Assembly: GCA_030636545.1 (NCBI GenBank)
Contig: DAOVWR010000020.1
Coordinates: forward strand, 1-16,747
Direction of reading: 5' to 3'
From: Mycoplasmatota bacterium
GTDB taxonomy: Bacteria; Bacillota_I; Bacilli_A; Izemoplasmatales; Izemoplasmataceae
DNA: 16,747 bases
Both the position numbers and the translations under genes were made by a program. Each line of letters starts with the position of its first letter. The first letter of the stretch is position 1. The notes beneath the pieces are model-generated. The model was given only the letters and a program-made list of their open reading frames with translations, did not search any database and was not told where the DNA came from. Shown here in pieces: positions 6,473-14,510 of the stretch.

Positions 6473-7847
6473 GTTTGAAAATTATTTTATCAAGTGCTTT
6501 TAATTCATAACCAAGTATTGCCAAGCTTATTAGTCCAGCGATAATGTCTGCGATTGCGAATGTATACCAAATACCATTTAATCCATAAATTGAAGTTAGA
6601 ATAAAGACAATTGGAATAAACAAAATTAACTGTCTTAAAATAGATATTAAGAAGGCCTTAACAGGATAACCTAATGCTTGATAAAAAGCACTTAAGATAA
6701 TATGGAATCCTACCAGTATATAACCTATCGAAATAATCTTAAAGGCATCAGATCCATAGCCTATAAAGAAAGCATTGTTTGTTTCACTAAACAATCTGAA
6801 GATTGCGACTGCTAAAAATTGAACAAATACAAATCCTAGTGTAAAGTAGACAACTACTATTTGTGTTGCAAAGACTATCGCTTCTTTTAATCTTTCAAAC
6901 TTTTTAGCTCCAAAGTTAAACCCAACTATTGGAACTAATCCTTGAACAACACCATAGCCCGGTAAAAAGATAAAGAAGAACACTCTATTTATTACTCCAT
7001 ACATTGATATATATATTGCTGGGTCACCTGGAGCATATTTGTTTATCAACTGATAAATTATTATTGCAAGAGCTGCCCAAATAGTATTTCTAATAAAAGT
7101 AGGTCCACCAATTAAAAAGATTTCCTTAACAGTTCCAAAATGAATATCCAACCAGTGTTTTAAATTTATTTTTAACTCCGAGTTTTTCGATACTGCCATA
7201 GAGAAAATAAATGTAAAGGCAGTTACTTGTGATATTACTGTCGCAAGAGCTGCTCCTTTAACACCAAGTCCAAATCCAAAATCAAAAATAAAGATAGGAT
7301 CTAAGATAATATTTAATCCAGCTCCAAGCATCATTGATATCATTGCTAATTTAGCTTTTCCTTCTGCTCTTACAAGATTGTTTAATACCATTTGTAATGA
7401 CATTGGAATAACCCCAATTAAGATAATCCCAAGGTAATCATGAGCATAGTTTACATTTGATGAGGTAGCTCCAAATAAAACTAATAATTCATCTAAGAAT
7501 AACAATCCAAAGATAGTAATTAGCGCAGCTAAAATAAAGTCCATTCTGAGTGCGGTATTAACAACATTTTCCATAGTCTCTTTATCACCACGACCAAATG
7601 CTCTTGAGAAGACTGATCCTCCTCCTACTCCAATCATTAAAGTAAAAGCGATAATAATCATATGAATAGGAAAAGCAATCGCCAATGCTCCAATTGCTAT
7701 TTCACCTGAACCTAATGCGACAAATAAGGTATCTACGAAATTATAGAGTGCATTAACAGCCATACCAAGTATTGCTGGTACGCTTAGTTTAATTAATAAT
7801 CTTTTTACATCGTAATTACCTAATAACTCCGAATTTTTAGAATTCAT
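6456..7847 (-). CDS. MATE family multidrug/cation antiporter
   Basis: A 463-aa integral membrane exporter of the MATE superfamily (MepA/DinF-like), driving export of organic cations or toxins with Na+ or H+. The N-terminus LIKLSVPAILGMAVNALYNFVDTLFV is the usual first helix, and GVGGGSVFSRAFGRGDKE is the loop after helix 2. Hydrophobic stretches fit 12 helices in two halves: LVRAEGKAKLAM ends the first, and FNFGAKKFERLKEA opens the second after GYGVVQGLVPIVG. The ATG at 7847 has only a weak site (GGACGTGA). It has its own promoter at 7870-7898 and lies 61 bases after the HTH-TPR regulator gene on the same strand, with no terminator between them. Regulation by that protein is plausible but unproven, and the substrate is unknown. 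Confidence 0.92.
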   Translation of the reverse strand: MNSKNSELLGNYDVKRLLIKLSVPAILGMAVNALYNFVDTLFVALGSGEIAIGALAIAFPIHMIIIAFTLMIGVGGGSVFSRAFGRGDKETMENVVNTALRMDFILAALITIFGLLFLDELLVLFGATSSNVNYAHDYLGIILIGVIPMSLQMVLNNLVRAEGKAKLAMISMMLGAGLNIILDPIFIFDFGFGLGVKGAALATVISQVTAFTFIFSMAVSKNSELKINLKHWLDIHFGTVKEIFLIGGPTFIRNTIWAALAIIIYQLINKYAPGDPAIYISMYGVINRVFFFIFLPGYGVVQGLVPIVGFNFGAKKFERLKEAIVFATQIVVVYFTLGFVFVQFLAVAIFRLFSETNNAFFIGYGSDAFKIISIGYILVGFHIILSAFYQALGYPVKAFLISILRQLILFIPIVFILTSIYGLNGIWYTFAIADIIAGLISLAILGYELKALDKIIFKQKTHQ

Positions 7848-7860
7848 GTCGTCACGTCCA

Positions 7861-7885
7861 TTCCATATTATTATATAATAAGGAA
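7861..7885. promoter_or_regulatory. Palindrome over the MATE promoter -10, possible operator
   Basis: A perfect 12-base palindrome TATTATATAATA (7869-7880) covers the -10 box and is flanked by TTCC (7861-7864) and GGAA (7882-7885), making an imperfect dyad. Its place over the -10 is typical of repressor sites, but an AT-rich -10 region can be palindromic by chance. Confidence 0.35.
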
Positions 7886-7898
7886 TAGCTTAATTCAA
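7870..7898 (-). promoter_or_regulatory. MATE gene promoter
   Basis: Minus strand: TTGAAT (7893-7898), 17-base spacer, TATAAT (7870-7875). The -35 lies just past the regulator stop codon (7909-7911), so the MATE gene can be transcribed on its own. Confidence 0.7.
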
Positions 7899-7908
7899 AA
7901 CAATAATC

Positions 7909-9177
7909 TTAATCATACATAATATTACTTATTCTATTTACTTCTTTTTGATATTTCTTATAGAATTGTGTTGCTTCTTTATATCTAGAAGTACTCATAC
8001 AAATATCCATCATCTCCATTGTGTATTGTTTTAATCCATAAAAATCTTCTATTTTGATGGAATAAGGAATAGCAATATCTCGCAAATATTCTTTTAAGTC
8101 TTCTTCTGATTCTATTAATAAATAATGATAATGGACTTTATGTTTAAGTTGGAATCTGTCTGGCTTATAACTACTTAGAATATTTTTGATTTCTGTTGAC
8201 GTCCCTAAATCTTCTTCTTTTTTACAGATAGAGAATAGTAAGATCATTTTCTGATAGAAGAAATCTGATTGATTATTAATATTATTTAAAGCTAAGGCAG
8301 AATCCTTATATTTTTCCATAATAAACAGTATTTCCGACTTTATTAAATAATAAAAATCTCGAAGGGAACTATCCATTAATGATTCCTTGATTAAGTTTAG
8401 AATTATTAATGCCTTATCAGGGTTCTCATAAGATAAATATCTTGCTTTCCAAAGTACTAGTACAATAACTCTCTTAATATTATGATGTTTGTTGTAGATA
8501 TTTTGAGCATTTTGATAATCCTCTAGTGAGCAGTTCTTCTTAAGTAGTCTTTGTTTTACTAAATAAGTATACTCACTAACTAGAGCACTTAGATAATCAT
8601 TATTAATTGATATTTTAGCCGCTAGATTTAATACTTCTAATGCTGTTTTGTATTTCTCTTTTGATATGAAATAAATAGTTGCTAAATATAGATATGTTTT
8701 AAGTTCTAAGTCATTCATATTTGTTACTAAATTTTCAAGCATCATAACATACTGGTTTTCATCTTCTTTATGAAAGTATATATAATAACCTAATTTTACG
8801 ATATTAATTACCAGATTATGTTCAATATCTTTAATCTCATTGTATGTCTCTAAGACTAAATCATCATTGAGATAGAATATACCTTTGATAAGATTATTAA
8901 GGTATAATTTATCATCTAATGTTTTTTGATAAAACGAATCTTCTACATCTAGTTTGTTCATTATCTCTTTTACGTAATACTTGTTGGGAATAATTTGATT
9001 ATTCTCAATTTTTGATAGATAACTAATACTACATATGCCATTTGATATTGCATCTTGAGTTACGTTTAACTCTTTCCTTTTCTTTTTAATAAAACTACCA
9101 ATTTCTTGAAAATCTGATCTGTAATCACTTACTCTTATCCTTTTATTAATTTTGTTTTTTAGACTTGTTATACTCAA
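7909..9177 (-). CDS. HTH-TPR transcriptional regulator (PlcR/RNPP-like)
   Basis: A 422-aa cytoplasmic protein. An Xre-type helix-turn-helix lies at about residues 26-81: IGSFIKKKRKELNVTQ, then ISNGICSISYLSKIENNQIIPN, with the ISNGIC...SKIE pattern typical of PlcR-like proteins. The rest is all-helical, rich in Leu, Tyr and Lys, and reads as degenerate TPR repeats. This is the architecture of RNPP regulators (PlcR, Rgg, NprR), many of which bind a short secreted peptide in the TPR part. No pheromone gene is evident. Start choice: a GTG at 9186 is possible; the TTG at 9177 lies 8 bases after AGGAAG in the same arrangement as mgtE. It lies upstream of the MATE gene and may control it. The family is clear, but the ligand and targets are not. 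Confidence 0.8.
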   Translation of the reverse strand: MSITSLKNKINKRIRVSDYRSDFQEIGSFIKKKRKELNVTQDAISNGICSISYLSKIENNQIIPNKYYVKEIMNKLDVEDSFYQKTLDDKLYLNNLIKGIFYLNDDLVLETYNEIKDIEHNLVINIVKLGYYIYFHKEDENQYVMMLENLVTNMNDLELKTYLYLATIYFISKEKYKTALEVLNLAAKISINNDYLSALVSEYTYLVKQRLLKKNCSLEDYQNAQNIYNKHHNIKRVIVLVLWKARYLSYENPDKALIILNLIKESLMDSSLRDFYYLIKSEILFIMEKYKDSALALNNINNQSDFFYQKMILLFSICKKEEDLGTSTEIKNILSSYKPDRFQLKHKVHYHYLLIESEEDLKEYLRDIAIPYSIKIEDFYGLKQYTMEMMDICMSTSRYKEATQFYKKYQKEVNRISNIMYD

Positions 9178-9229
9178 ATCATTCACTTCCTCTCTATAAA
9201 CATTCTAGCGCATAACAAGAGTGATAAGC

Positions 9230-9259
9230 ATTATCTGATATTGAAAAAAATGTTTACAA
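9230..9259 (-). promoter_or_regulatory. Candidate promoter of the HTH-TPR regulator
   Basis: Minus strand: TTGTAA (9254-9259), 18-base spacer, GATAAT (9230-9235). The -10 box is one arm of an inverted repeat GATAA/TTATC with a 3-base centre (9223-9235), which could be an autoregulatory site. The rest of 9187-9380 is non-coding as far as I can tell. Confidence 0.4.
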
Positions 9260-9380
9260 GACAAACTAGTTGCTCATTGACACTTATTTATGTTTTTGTT
9301 CGTTTTTCCATACAGAATTCGGATTGTTTTATCTGAAATTATAAATTATTTAGACAAATGTGTCGTTTCTATCTTTTTTC

Positions 9381-9403
9381 AAAAAAAAAGAGACCGAAGT
9401 CTC
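9381..9403 (-). terminator. nth intrinsic terminator
   Basis: Stem GAGAC/GTCTC (9390-9394 and 9399-9403). On the minus strand the loop is TTCG, a stable tetraloop, and nine T follow. The nth stop codon TGA (9402-9404) lies at the base of the stem. Confidence 0.88.
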
Positions 9404-10025
9404 AAATATTTGGATAACGACATAATTCCTTTAATTTACATTCGTCACAATGTGGTTTTCTAGCAGTACAATGATATCTTCCAAAGAATATCATTTGATG
9501 ATGAGTTTCACTCCATTTATTCTTTGGTAATTTTCTCATTAGTTTTTCTTCTACTTTTAAAACAGAATCATTCTTATAAGCAAGTTTTAATCTCTTTGAT
9601 ACTCTCCCTACGTGTGTATCAACAGCAATTCTTGGGACATTATACCAAACACTTAAAACAACGTTTGCTGTTTTTCTACCAACACCCGGTAAACTCTCAA
9701 GTTCAACTTGACTACTTGGTACTTTGCTATCAAAATTAGCGATTAATAATTTTGCCATTGTCTTAACATTTTTAGCTTTATTCTTATAAAGTCCAATTCT
9801 TCTTAAATCATTTTGCAACTCTAACAAATCAGCATTAGCGTAATCTTTCGGAGTTTTATATTTGTTAAACAAGTTTTTTGTGAGGATATTTACTGATTTA
9901 TCTGTTGTCTGAGCACTTAGCATTACGGCAACAAGTAACTCTAAACTGTTTGTATGATTTAGCTCACATTCAGCATTCGGAAACATCTCACCAAAAACGC
10001 TTATTATTTCGTTTACTCTTCCCAT
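9402..10025 (-). CDS. nth: Endonuclease III
   Basis: DNA glycosylase/AP lyase that removes oxidised pyrimidines in base excision repair. The 207-aa length is normal. The helix-hairpin-helix LPGVGRKTA (112-120) carries catalytic Lys118, and VDTHVGRV carries catalytic Asp136. The 4Fe-4S cluster motif is intact: Cys186-x6-Cys193-x2-Cys196-x5-Cys202. Its start codon overlaps the end of dnaD by 13 bases, so the two are translationally coupled, as the conserved dnaD-nth pair in Bacillus suggests. The ribosome site is weak, which also fits coupling. Confidence 0.97.
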   Translation of the reverse strand: MGRVNEIISVFGEMFPNAECELNHTNSLELLVAVMLSAQTTDKSVNILTKNLFNKYKTPKDYANADLLELQNDLRRIGLYKNKAKNVKTMAKLLIANFDSKVPSSQVELESLPGVGRKTANVVLSVWYNVPRIAVDTHVGRVSKRLKLAYKNDSVLKVEEKLMRKLPKNKWSETHHQMIFFGRYHCTARKPHCDECKLKELCRYPNI

Positions 10026-10651
10026 ATCTTTTTAAGATTGCTGATAGAGGCAGTCCCTTTATATTTTCTTGGTTCAGCTTTATCATCTTTTCTAAGTAGT
10101 ATACCATCAACATATTTGATTGTTAGTTTTCTGGCTCTTACTGCATCAAATAAGCAATCTTTAATATCTTCAAAGGTATAGTTATCTTCATTAAGCCACT
10201 TTGTTATTGTTTGAATATCTAGTACACTTAAAGGCTTTTTAAACTCTTCCTCGAATAGTTTAACAAGCTTGGCTTCAATTGTTTTCTTTGTTTTTTCTTT
10301 ATCACTGTCTTTTTCAAAACTTCCACTTAATAAGATGCTTTCAATTAAGTAATCAAGGTTAAAACTCTCACTTTGTTTACCATTACTTTTCTTAACTACT
10401 TCCATTTGAATATATCCTTTTTCAATTAGCGATTTCAACCTTTTTGAAGTGGTTTGTGTTGAAATGGAAAGCATTTTAGATAATTGTGATGGTGATATGA
10501 AAGTGATGTTATTGGTTAGTAAATATTGCAACTTAATAAGCATTACAGCGTCAGTTTCATCAATACCAATTTTATAGTAATTGTTAAGGATTAATTCTGT
10601 GAAATCAATTGTATTATTGTTAATGTATCTTTTCATATCTTTAATATCCAT
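10013..10651 (-). CDS. dnaD: DnaD-like primosomal/replication initiation protein
   Basis: DnaD helps load the replicative helicase with DnaA, DnaB and DnaI during initiation and restart. The 212-aa protein has an N-terminal winged-helix part (about residues 20-100, including FISPSQLSKMLSISTQTTSKRLKSLIEKGYI). A charged linker follows, then a C-terminal DnaD/DnaB_2 domain (about 132-190) with the signature ending KYVDGILLRK. The ATG at 10651 follows GAGGTGA by a normal distance. It is transcribed from an extended -10 promoter just downstream of the rnc terminator and forms an operon with nth. The C-terminus after about 190 is short and basic. Confidence 0.9.
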   Translation of the reverse strand: MDIKDMKRYINNNTIDFTELILNNYYKIGIDETDAVMLIKLQYLLTNNITFISPSQLSKMLSISTQTTSKRLKSLIEKGYIQMEVVKKSNGKQSESFNLDYLIESILLSGSFEKDSDKEKTKKTIEAKLVKLFEEEFKKPLSVLDIQTITKWLNEDNYTFEDIKDCLFDAVRARKLTIKYVDGILLRKDDKAEPRKYKGTASISNLKKIWEE

Positions 10652-10675
10652 TTCTTCACCTCGCTTTGAGGTTTT

Positions 10676-10684
10676 ATTATACCA
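10676..10684 (-). promoter_or_regulatory. dnaD-nth promoter, extended -10
   Basis: Minus strand TGGTATAAT: a perfect -10 with TG one base upstream. The -35 region falls in the T run of the rnc terminator and is weak, so the extended -10 probably carries recognition. Confidence 0.6.
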
Positions 10685-10692
10685 TAATAGAT

Positions 10693-10727
10693 TAGAAAAA
10701 AAAGACTATTTTCAGAAAATAATCTTT
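10693..10727 (-). terminator. rnc intrinsic terminator
   Basis: A 12-bp stem with one T-G wobble (10701-10712 with 10716-10727) and a 3-base loop, then a run of T on the minus strand. The rnc stop codon TAA (10726-10728) overlaps the stem. It ends the plsX-rnc transcript. Confidence 0.75.
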
Positions 10728-11406
10728 AGAATTTCATTGACCTCATAGCTAACTTTTTAAGAGCCATTTCTGCGGCATTTTGTTCTGCCTCTTTTTTACT
10801 TTTTCCAATTCCCTCTCCCATTAGGATTTCATCCATATAGACTCTAGTTGTAAAAACCTTGTTATGAGATGGTCCCGATTCGGAAAGTATTCGATACTCA
10901 AGTGTTCTTTTGTCAGATTGAACTAATTCTTGAAGATATGATTTGTAATCCACAAAGTTATCTTCTGAATCATCATTCATAACTGTGATTACTACTTTAT
11001 CAAATATTTTATATGTTTCAAGAAGACCTTTATCAATATATACTGCTCCAATTAATGCTTCAAAAGCATCAGCTTGAATAGATATTCTGTCTCTTCCTTT
11101 GCTTTTTTCTTCACCTTTTCCCAGTAAAAGGTATTTTTTTAGGTTACAGGCTTTAGCGTATTCTACAAGAGCACTTTCACAAACATTTTTAGCGCGTTTT
11201 TTTGTTAAGTCTCCTTCATTGTAGTTCTTGTTTTCATTGTAGAGATATTTACCCATCAATAAATCAAGTACAGCATCACCAATAAACTCTAGTCTTTCGT
11301 TACTAGCGCAACCGTGTTCATTTGCATATGAAGAATGTGTTAAAGCTGTTTTCAAGATATTCTTATCATTAAACTCAAGATTAAAATACTTTTCTAGTTC
11401 TTCCAT
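10726..11406 (-). CDS. rnc: Ribonuclease III
   Basis: Endonuclease specific for double-stranded RNA; it processes the rRNA precursor and some mRNAs and works as a dimer. The 226-aa protein has the catalytic domain with the signature NERLEFIGDAVLD (36-48), including Glu40 and Asp44. The second metal-binding segment ADAFEALIGAVY (112-123) carries Asp113 and Glu116. The double-stranded RNA-binding domain spans about 152-222 and ends in KSKKEAEQNAAEMALKKL. Length is normal. It starts 3 bases after plsX with a poor ribosome site, so translation is probably coupled to plsX. In Bacillus acpP lies between plsX and rnc; here it does not. Confidence 0.97.
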   Translation of the reverse strand: MEELEKYFNLEFNDKNILKTALTHSSYANEHGCASNERLEFIGDAVLDLLMGKYLYNENKNYNEGDLTKKRAKNVCESALVEYAKACNLKKYLLLGKGEEKSKGRDRISIQADAFEALIGAVYIDKGLLETYKIFDKVVITVMNDDSEDNFVDYKSYLQELVQSDKRTLEYRILSESGPSHNKVFTTRVYMDEILMGEGIGKSKKEAEQNAAEMALKKLAMRSMKF

Positions 11407-11409
11407 TTA

Positions 11410-12405
11410 TTACACATCACTCTCAATAATAGCTTTTACTTTATTTAAAACATCATTTCTAACGATAAGAGCAGCTTGTCTGATCCCATTATAAAATCCA
11501 ACACTGTGTGATGAACCTTGTGCTTTCACAACAACTCCTCGAAGTCCATAAATCATAGCTCCGCCAATATCTTCTGGAGCTAATCGACGTTTAAAGTTTT
11601 TAAGGTTACGAGCTGATAGTAACATTCCTAATTTTCCAATAAAGCCTTTTTTAAGTTCTTGTTTTAACATTTTACCCATTCCTATTGCTGTTCCTTCAAC
11701 TGTCTTCATCGCAATATTCATTGTGAATCCATCACTTATTAAAATATCACAAGGTGGATCCATAATTTCTTTAGGTTCAACGTTTCCAATAAAGTTTATT
11801 TTTTTATCAGCAGCAAATAGAAGACTTACTTCTTTATCAAGTTCTCTTCCTTTACCTGGTTCTGTCCCAATATTTAAAAGACCAATTTTAGGATTTTTAA
11901 TACCCAGTACTTCCATCGCATATACTTTTGCGAAATAAGCTTGTTGAACCATAAACTCTGGCTTAATTTCAATATTTCCACCAGCGTCTAGAAGAATCGT
12001 TTGTGTTCCTTTAATATTAGGAATAAGTGGAGCAATAGCTGTTCTTTTCATTGATTTCAATCGACCAATCAAAATATGAGCTCCAGCTATTAATGCTTGT
12101 GTAGCACCACTACTTACAATAGCATCATTATCACCTTTTTTAACACTTGATAACGCTAGTGCCATTGAACTTTTACGATTACTTCTGATTGCATAAATAG
12201 GGTCTTTTTCCCCCATTGAAATAACTCCATCACTTTGAACTATTTTAATTCTATCTTCGTTTTTTAAATATTTTCTTATTTCTGTTTCATCGCCATATAA
12301 AGTAATTTCAATATCATCAATCATCTTGATTGCGAGTACTGAACCTTCTACTTGTTCTTTAGGAGCATAATCTCCACCCATGGCATCAACTGCAATTTTA
12401 ATCAT
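11410..12405 (-). CDS. plsX: Phosphate acyltransferase PlsX
   Basis: Converts acyl-ACP and phosphate to acyl phosphate, the donor for PlsY in phospholipid synthesis; the reaction is reversible. It is a peripheral membrane protein. The 331-aa sequence begins MIKIAVDAMGGDYAPKEQVEGS, the family N-terminus. It retains VVSSGATQAL-like (IVSSGATQALIAG) and LLDAGGN segments, and it ends with the family block GLRGVVVKAQGSSHS. The ATG follows GGAGG by 7 bases. It is cotranscribed with rnc, and an extended -10 promoter lies in the gap after recG. The usual partners fapR, fabD, fabG and acpP are absent from the neighbourhood. Confidence 0.97.
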   Translation of the reverse strand: MIKIAVDAMGGDYAPKEQVEGSVLAIKMIDDIEITLYGDETEIRKYLKNEDRIKIVQSDGVISMGEKDPIYAIRSNRKSSMALALSSVKKGDNDAIVSSGATQALIAGAHILIGRLKSMKRTAIAPLIPNIKGTQTILLDAGGNIEIKPEFMVQQAYFAKVYAMEVLGIKNPKIGLLNIGTEPGKGRELDKEVSLLFAADKKINFIGNVEPKEIMDPPCDILISDGFTMNIAMKTVEGTAIGMGKMLKQELKKGFIGKLGMLLSARNLKNFKRRLAPEDIGGAMIYGLRGVVVKAQGSSHSVGFYNGIRQAALIVRNDVLNKVKAIIESDV

Positions 12406-12426
12406 AAGTTTACCTCCAATTGTTAT

Positions 12427-12435
12427 ATTATATCA
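12427..12435 (-). promoter_or_regulatory. plsX-rnc promoter, extended -10
   Basis: Minus strand TGATATAAT: a perfect -10 with TG one base upstream, in the 38-base gap between recG and plsX. The -35 would lie in the recG 3' end and is weak. No FapR-like dyad is evident. Confidence 0.55.
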
Positions 12436-12443
12436 CAGATTAT

Positions 12444-14456
12444 TTAATCTAAATTACTCTTTCGTAAAACGTTTTTCAAATAATTAAACATTAAAGCATA
12501 TTCTTTAGCACGGTAAGATTCTTTATTAATAAGGATTGCGAGAGCATCGTTCCTAGCTATTTCTAAAATCTTAGCATCTCTGACAATTGAGGCTTTCTTA
12601 AATTTCATATCGCCTGACTGGCGATATCCAAAGAAATCTCCTGGTCCTCTTAACCGTAAATCTTCTTCACTTAGTTTAAAGCCATCATCTGTCTTTTCAA
12701 GAATTTCTAGTCTTTCTTTAGCTTTATCTGTCTCATTATAAACTAGTAAGCAATAACTCTTTAAAGAACTTCTCCCAATTCTTCCCCGAAGTTGATGGAG
12801 TTGTGATAATCCAAACCGTTCACTATCTAAAACAATCATTAATGTCGCGTTTGGAACATCTACGCCAACTTCAATTACTGTTGTTGATATAAGTATATTT
12901 ATTTCATTATCTTCAAATAGTTTCATTACTTGATCTTTATCTTCACTTTTTATTTTTGAGTGAAGTAGTCCGACATAATAATCTTTAAATCTTGAAGAAA
13001 ATTCTTTATAGACTTTTTGTGCATTTGATAAATCTAATGTCTCACTTTCTAGAATTAACGGTGTAACAACATAAACTTGATGCTGCTGTTTTAATTCTTC
13101 TGCCACTAATAAATAAACTAAATCAAGTTGATTTTTAGTGAATAGTTTTGTTTCTACTTTTGTTCTATTCTTTGGCTTTTCTCTTATGGTACTTATATCC
13201 ATATCACCAAACAAACTAATCGCAAGAGTTCTTGGGATTGGTGTAGCACTCATATATAGAACGTCAGGATTAAAGCCTTTTTCTCTTAGTTTTTTTCTTT
13301 GATTAACACCAAAACGGTGTTGTTCATCAGTTATTACATATCCTAAATTATTATATCTAACATCATCACTAAATAAGGCATGTGTTCCGATAATTAGGAC
13401 ATTTGGATTATTTTTAATTATCTCGAGTTTTTCTTTTCTTTCCGAAGTACTTAATTTTCCTGAGAGATAAACTATTTTATAATCAGCGTTAGAAAAATAT
13501 TTTGACATTGTTTTATGATGTTGTTTAGCTAGTATTTCTGTTGGGGCCATTAATGCTACTTGGTAGCCAGCAGATAGTACTGATACAACAGTAATTGCTG
13601 CAACGACTGTTTTACCACATCCTGTATCTCCTTGTAATAATCTATTCATTACATATGGTGATTTAATATCTTTTATAATTTCATTAGTCACATGTTTTTG
13701 ATCATTTGTTAACTCAAAAGGTAACTTAGCAATAAAATCTTTTACTTCTTTAATATCATATTTTTTTATTAGGCTTTTCTTAGATTTATTTTTTAATTTT
13801 AAATATTGCATTTTAAATTGAAACTTAAATAGTTCTTCATATTTGATTCTTCTATCAATTTTCAATAGATCTTTATTAGTTACTGGGTTATGAACTATTC
13901 TTAATAATTCTTTATAAGAAATTAACCGATATTTCTTTATAAGTGAGGTTGGTAACTCATCCTTTATTAAATTACCGTACTCTTTAATAGCGGCTTGTGC
14001 AAAAGTATTAAATTGATGATCACTTATCCTATCTATATTATAGATTGGCTCTATTTCATTTTTAAAATTCTTTTTGAGTTTAAGTGTTGTAGCTGTGATT
14101 GTGTTTTTTAAGCGGTCTACTGAGCCAGTGATAACTATTTCAACACCAACATCTAAGATATTCTTTAAATAATCTCGGTTAAAGATAACTGCTTTAAAAC
14201 TACGATTTTCTATTATTAAATTGAATGTTAGTCGATTAAAGTTTCTTCTGATGTAATTAACGACAGGAGGACTTGTGATTTTACCTCCTAGAGTTACTCT
14301 TTTTTGGTCTACAACATCTTTGAGTTCAATCAAGTGGAATATTTCATATCTTGAAGGAAAACGGTTAATGATAGCAAAACAATCGTAAATATCATTACGA
14401 TTTAGTTTTTCTTTCATTTTAGGTCCAATGCCTTTGATTGTTTCTAAAGCACTCAT
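12444..14456 (-). CDS. recG: ATP-dependent DNA helicase RecG
   Basis: Branched-DNA helicase that remodels stalled forks and Holliday junctions. The 670-aa length is normal. It has an N-terminal wedge/OB domain (about residues 45-130) after a helical HhH-like start (IKGIGPKMKEKL). Superfamily 2 helicase motifs follow: Walker A GDTGCGKT (276-283), APTEILA (304-310), DEQH (377-380), SATPIPRTLA (403-412), and a C-terminal helicase half with VGVDVPNATLM and QLHQLRGRIGRS. GPGDFFGYRQSG near residue 611 is the RecG end motif. The ATG follows GAGGTGGG. It is downstream of fakA behind a terminator, with a possible -10 (TATAAT at 14474-14479) for its own expression. No terminator lies between it and plsX. 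Confidence 0.98.
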   Translation of the reverse strand: MSALETIKGIGPKMKEKLNRNDIYDCFAIINRFPSRYEIFHLIELKDVVDQKRVTLGGKITSPPVVNYIRRNFNRLTFNLIIENRSFKAVIFNRDYLKNILDVGVEIVITGSVDRLKNTITATTLKLKKNFKNEIEPIYNIDRISDHQFNTFAQAAIKEYGNLIKDELPTSLIKKYRLISYKELLRIVHNPVTNKDLLKIDRRIKYEELFKFQFKMQYLKLKNKSKKSLIKKYDIKEVKDFIAKLPFELTNDQKHVTNEIIKDIKSPYVMNRLLQGDTGCGKTVVAAITVVSVLSAGYQVALMAPTEILAKQHHKTMSKYFSNADYKIVYLSGKLSTSERKEKLEIIKNNPNVLIIGTHALFSDDVRYNNLGYVITDEQHRFGVNQRKKLREKGFNPDVLYMSATPIPRTLAISLFGDMDISTIREKPKNRTKVETKLFTKNQLDLVYLLVAEELKQQHQVYVVTPLILESETLDLSNAQKVYKEFSSRFKDYYVGLLHSKIKSEDKDQVMKLFEDNEINILISTTVIEVGVDVPNATLMIVLDSERFGLSQLHQLRGRIGRSSLKSYCLLVYNETDKAKERLEILEKTDDGFKLSEEDLRLRGPGDFFGYRQSGDMKFKKASIVRDAKILEIARNDALAILINKESYRAKEYALMFNYLKNVLRKSNLD

Positions 14457-14480
14457 ATTCCCACCTCATTAATATTATAT

Positions 14481-14510
14481 AAAAAAAAAGGGTATAAATC
14501 TATACCCTTT
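14481..14510 (-). terminator. fakA intrinsic terminator
   Basis: A perfect 10-bp stem AAAGGGTATA/TATACCCTTT (14487-14496 and 14501-14510) with a 4-base loop and nine T on the minus strand. The fakA stop codon (14510-14512) adjoins and overlaps the stem. Confidence 0.88.

Noticed and set aside
9290..9467. Plus-strand frame beginning MFLFVFPYRI and running into nth
   Set aside because: No ribosome site; it crosses the nth terminator and lies partly antisense to nth.
9524..10099. Plus-strand frames of 71 and 64 codons
   Set aside because: Antisense shadows of nth and dnaD, which have clear motifs on the other strand.
11723..11938. Plus-strand frame of 71 codons
   Set aside because: Antisense shadow of plsX without a translation start signal.
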